Part shown: in pieces, positions 33,754 to 35,787 of the stretch
How positions within the stretch are numbered: position 1 is the first letter of the stretch
Layout of the letters: every line of letters begins with the position of its first letter
Assembly (NCBI GenBank): GCA_018812265.1
Contig: JAHJDG010000146.1
Span: 1 to 35,787, forward strand
Reading direction: 5' to 3'
Length of the DNA stretch: 35,787 bases
From: a bacterium
GTDB taxonomy: Bacteria; Electryoneota; RPQS01
Notes under the pieces: model-generated
Told to the model about the DNA's origin: nothing
Databases searched by the model: none
What the model saw: only the letters and a program-made list of their open reading frames with translations
Position numbers and translations under genes: made by a program

Positions 33754-35264
33754 CGGCGAAACCGGGTCTTCTCTCGATGGAACACGTCTTGAGCGTGGGC
33801 CGCAAGATTCTCGAATTGCGCCCGCTCAACGAAGTGCTGCGCGCGGTGACGGACGCCGTGTACGAATCCATGCAGGCGGAGAACGCATTGGTTATTCTGC
33901 GCGACGAGACGACCGACCGCCATACGGTGGAGGCGTCGCGTCGAGCGGACGGAGAGCATCCGCTTGGTTTACAGGACCTCTCGCAAACGCTTTTGCAGGA
34001 GGCAATGACAAGCCGGAAGCCGATTCTGACGGAAAGCGCCGTGGAGGATCCGCGTTTCTCGGGGCAGAGCTCAGTCATTTTGCAGCATATTCAGGCGGCG
34101 GTAATTGTGCCGCTGGTGGGACGCGACCGCGTGGAAGGAGCCATCTACGCGGACAGCCGCACGGATCGAGCCAGCTTCCGCGAAGAGAATCTGGGTATGC
34201 TGGCTACGCTGGCGGCGTTCTGCGCGTTGGCCATCGAAAATGCCAAACGATACGATTCCACCCGACGCGAACTGAATCAACTTAAAAAGAGCGGCGAGCC
34301 TCGACGAGGACGTTTGATCGGATCGTCACCGGTGATGCAGCAACTTTATTCTCTGATAGACCGAGTGGCGGCAACCGATCTGCCGGTTTTCATCAGCGGA
34401 GAATCGGGAACCGGCAAGGAGTTGGTCGCACGGGAAATCCACGACGCGTCATCGCGAGCCGGTAAGCCGTTCGTTGCGCTGTATTGCGGCAACGTCTCGA
34501 CGGAGATTTTCGAAAGCGAATTGTTCGGACACAAAGTGGGATCATTCACGGGAGCGGTGGCGGACAAGCCCGGCCTTGTGGAAGCGGCGGCCAAAGGGAC
34601 GTTGTTCCTCGATGAGATCGCGGACATTTCCATGCCGTTGCAGGCCAAGCTGCTTCGCTTTCTTCAGGATTGGCAGTTTCGTCGGGTGGGCGAGACCTCG
34701 ATGCGGCAGGCCGACGTGCGAGTCATCGCGGCGACCAACAAGGACCTTCCGCAGCAAGTCGCCGAAGGACGATTTCGTGAGGATCTGTACTACCGATTGT
34801 ATATTCTCCCTATTGTCGTCCCGCCGCTGCGCGAACGGGTTGCCGACATCCCGCATCTGGTTCGACATTTTCTGGGCAAAAACCGCAAAACGCACAGCGG
34901 GCCGACGGGGATTGCTCCCGAAGCGCTGCGGCAATGGATGAATTATCCGTGGCCGGGAAACGTGCGTGAGCTGGAAAATGCAGTGGCGCGAGCGCAAGTT
35001 ATCGCATCGGGAGATCGCGTTGAAGTGAGCGATTTGGTTGACGTTCGCCCGAATCCGCCGATCGCCGCGAAAAGAGATTTGAGCTGGAGTGCGGCGGAAC
35101 GGCGGCACGTTCTGGAAGTACTGGCAGTGTGCGACGGAAACAAGAGCCGGGCCGCCAAGGTATTGGGCGTTTCCCGACGCTATCTCTACTACAAGCTCGA
35201 AGAGTGGGCGAAACTGGATTCGGGAAACGACGCCGAGCAGACCGCGAGGAAGGCGGCCCGATGA
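33750..35264 (+). CDS. GAF-domain sigma-54-type transcriptional activator
   Basis: A 504-residue regulator starting with GTG at 33750 (GGAGG seven bases upstream, GTGA overlap with the lipoprotein gene). Residues of about 10-165 form a GAF sensor domain. The AAA+ domain (about 190-420) has Walker A GESGTGKELVAREIH, the loop-1 motif ELFGHKVGSFTGA (usual GAFTGA, here GSFTGA), Walker B GTLFLDEI, and YYRLYILPIVVPPLRER. The C-terminus holds a Fis-type helix-turn-helix (NKSRAAKVLGVSRRYLYYKL). Such proteins bind enhancer sites and remodel sigma-54 RNA polymerase by ATP hydrolysis; the GAF domain senses a small molecule or protein. There is no phosphoacceptor receiver domain, so control may come from the linked kinase or a GAF ligand. 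Confidence 0.92.
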   Translation: MTAKPGLLSMEHVLSVGRKILELRPLNEVLRAVTDAVYESMQAENALVILRDETTDRHTVEASRRADGEHPLGLQDLSQTLLQEAMTSRKPILTESAVEDPRFSGQSSVILQHIQAAVIVPLVGRDRVEGAIYADSRTDRASFREENLGMLATLAAFCALAIENAKRYDSTRRELNQLKKSGEPRRGRLIGSSPVMQQLYSLIDRVAATDLPVFISGESGTGKELVAREIHDASSRAGKPFVALYCGNVSTEIFESELFGHKVGSFTGAVADKPGLVEAAAKGTLFLDEIADISMPLQAKLLRFLQDWQFRRVGETSMRQADVRVIAATNKDLPQQVAEGRFREDLYYRLYILPIVVPPLRERVADIPHLVRHFLGKNRKTHSGPTGIAPEALRQWMNYPWPGNVRELENAVARAQVIASGDRVEVSDLVDVRPNPPIAAKRDLSWSAAERRHVLEVLAVCDGNKSRAAKVLGVSRRYLYYKLEEWAKLDSGNDAEQTARKAAR

Positions 35265-35787
35265 AAGCCCTGTCCGAACGCTTGACGGACATGAAGCCGG
35301 TTTCGCGCGGAGCGCTCGCAACCTGCTACCGCGCTCGCGAGATCGCTCTCGACCGCCCGGTGTTTCTCAAGGTGCTACACCCTGAAATCGGAGCGGATGC
35401 GGACTTGCGGGCCCGGTTCGCACGAGAAGCGCGGGCACTGGCGAGGCTCGATCATCCGCACGTGGTCAGGCTCTACGAATTCGGAGAAGATCCGCAGTTT
35501 GGCTTCTACATGCTGCTCGAGTACGTGGAGGGAACGACTCTGGCCGCCCGCCTTCTCGAAGGCGGCAAACCGGATCCGCACGAGGTTTTTGAGTTGGCCG
35601 CGCAGGTGCTCAGCGGCTTGATCGCATTGCATGAGGCGAGCATTCTTCATCGCGATCTGAAGCCGCAGAATATCCTCGTTCGCAACGACGGCGTATACAA
35701 GATTACGGACTTCAGTCTGGCCGCGCTGCGCGATGAGCCGAAGCTGACGCATCATCACGCTATCGTCGGCACACCCGCCTACATGTC
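35261..35787 (+). CDS. Serine/threonine protein kinase, N-terminal 175 residues (cut by window edge)
   Basis: The ATG at 35261 overlaps the stop of the activator gene as ATGA. The frame is open to the right edge. Hanks-type motifs are seen: beta-3 lysine in VFLKVLHP (Lys37), helix-C Glu in FAREARAL (Glu56), HRDLKPQN (Asp132), and the activation-loop end VGTPAYM. Two motifs deviate: the glycine loop reads RGALATCYRA with one glycine, and the metal-binding DFG reads DFS (Asp150-Ser152). Catalytic Lys, Asp132 and Asp150 are kept, so activity is likely. Gene order suggests it may phosphorylate the linked activator or act on the same signal. C-terminal domains are outside the window. Confidence 0.9.
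   Translation, partial: MKALSERLTDMKPVSRGALATCYRAREIALDRPVFLKVLHPEIGADADLRARFAREARALARLDHPHVVRLYEFGEDPQFGFYMLLEYVEGTTLAARLLEGGKPDPHEVFELAAQVLSGLIALHEASILHRDLKPQNILVRNDGVYKITDFSLAALRDEPKLTHHHAIVGTPAYM

Overview
The window looks like a chromosome segment from an uncultivated anaerobic bacterium of the FCB (Fibrobacteres-Chlorobi-Bacteroidetes) side of the tree. This is inferred from a PorV-type outer-membrane barrel protein, FlgD/gliding-motility-type C-terminal domains, PEGA and FG-GAP repeat proteins, and large secreted proteins with CARDB-like domains. It is moderately GC-rich, most genes have a clear Shine-Dalgarno sequence, and neighbouring genes often overlap at ATGA/GTGA junctions. I cannot name the genus or phylum from the sequence alone. 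No rRNA, tRNA, CRISPR array or insertion sequence was seen.

Layout. (1) Positions 1-14426, minus strand: a long envelope gene array. In transcription order it encodes a single-TM protein, a secreted NTF2-like protein, a lipoprotein with an unclear start, a PEGA-repeat protein, a TPR protein, a 1284-residue FG-GAP protein with a gliding-type C-terminus, a PorV-like barrel protein interrupted by an in-frame TAG, ExbB, two ExbD proteins, a single-TM linker protein, and a lipoprotein cut by the window edge. The set suggests a proton-motive-force-driven envelope or secretion machine. (2) 14427-15043: no supported gene. (3) 15044-26728, minus strand: ten genes, KorD-KorA-KorB-KorC, a double-length HdrA, MvhD, an HdrD-like CCG protein, an HdrA-MvhD fusion, HdrC and HdrB. 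(4) 27137-27736: a GNAT acetyltransferase with its own promoter and terminator. (5) 28112-32682, plus strand: a small secreted helical protein and a 1378-residue S8 protease, ending in a clear terminator. (6) 32980-35787, plus strand: a lipoprotein, a GAF/sigma-54 activator and a Ser/Thr kinase cut by the right edge.

Most notable result: both hdrA genes are split by a TGA at exactly the same place, inside the conserved HdrA motif that reads CSxC-ILxP in Cys-containing relatives. Reading each TGA as selenocysteine restores one uninterrupted HdrA. Both TGAs are followed after 20 nt by a 7-bp stem-loop with the same GGUC loop, and one base pair differs by a compensated change. A standard gene caller will therefore report truncated HdrA proteins here.

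How the genes may work together: the Kor proteins would exchange electrons between a 2-oxoacid/acyl-CoA couple and ferredoxin. The Hdr/MvhD proteins form a flavin-based electron-bifurcating or -confurcating core linked to a disulfide or disulfide-like substrate through HdrBC and the HdrD-like protein. No hydrogenase, formate dehydrogenase or NADH-binding partner is encoded here, so the third electron partner is unknown.
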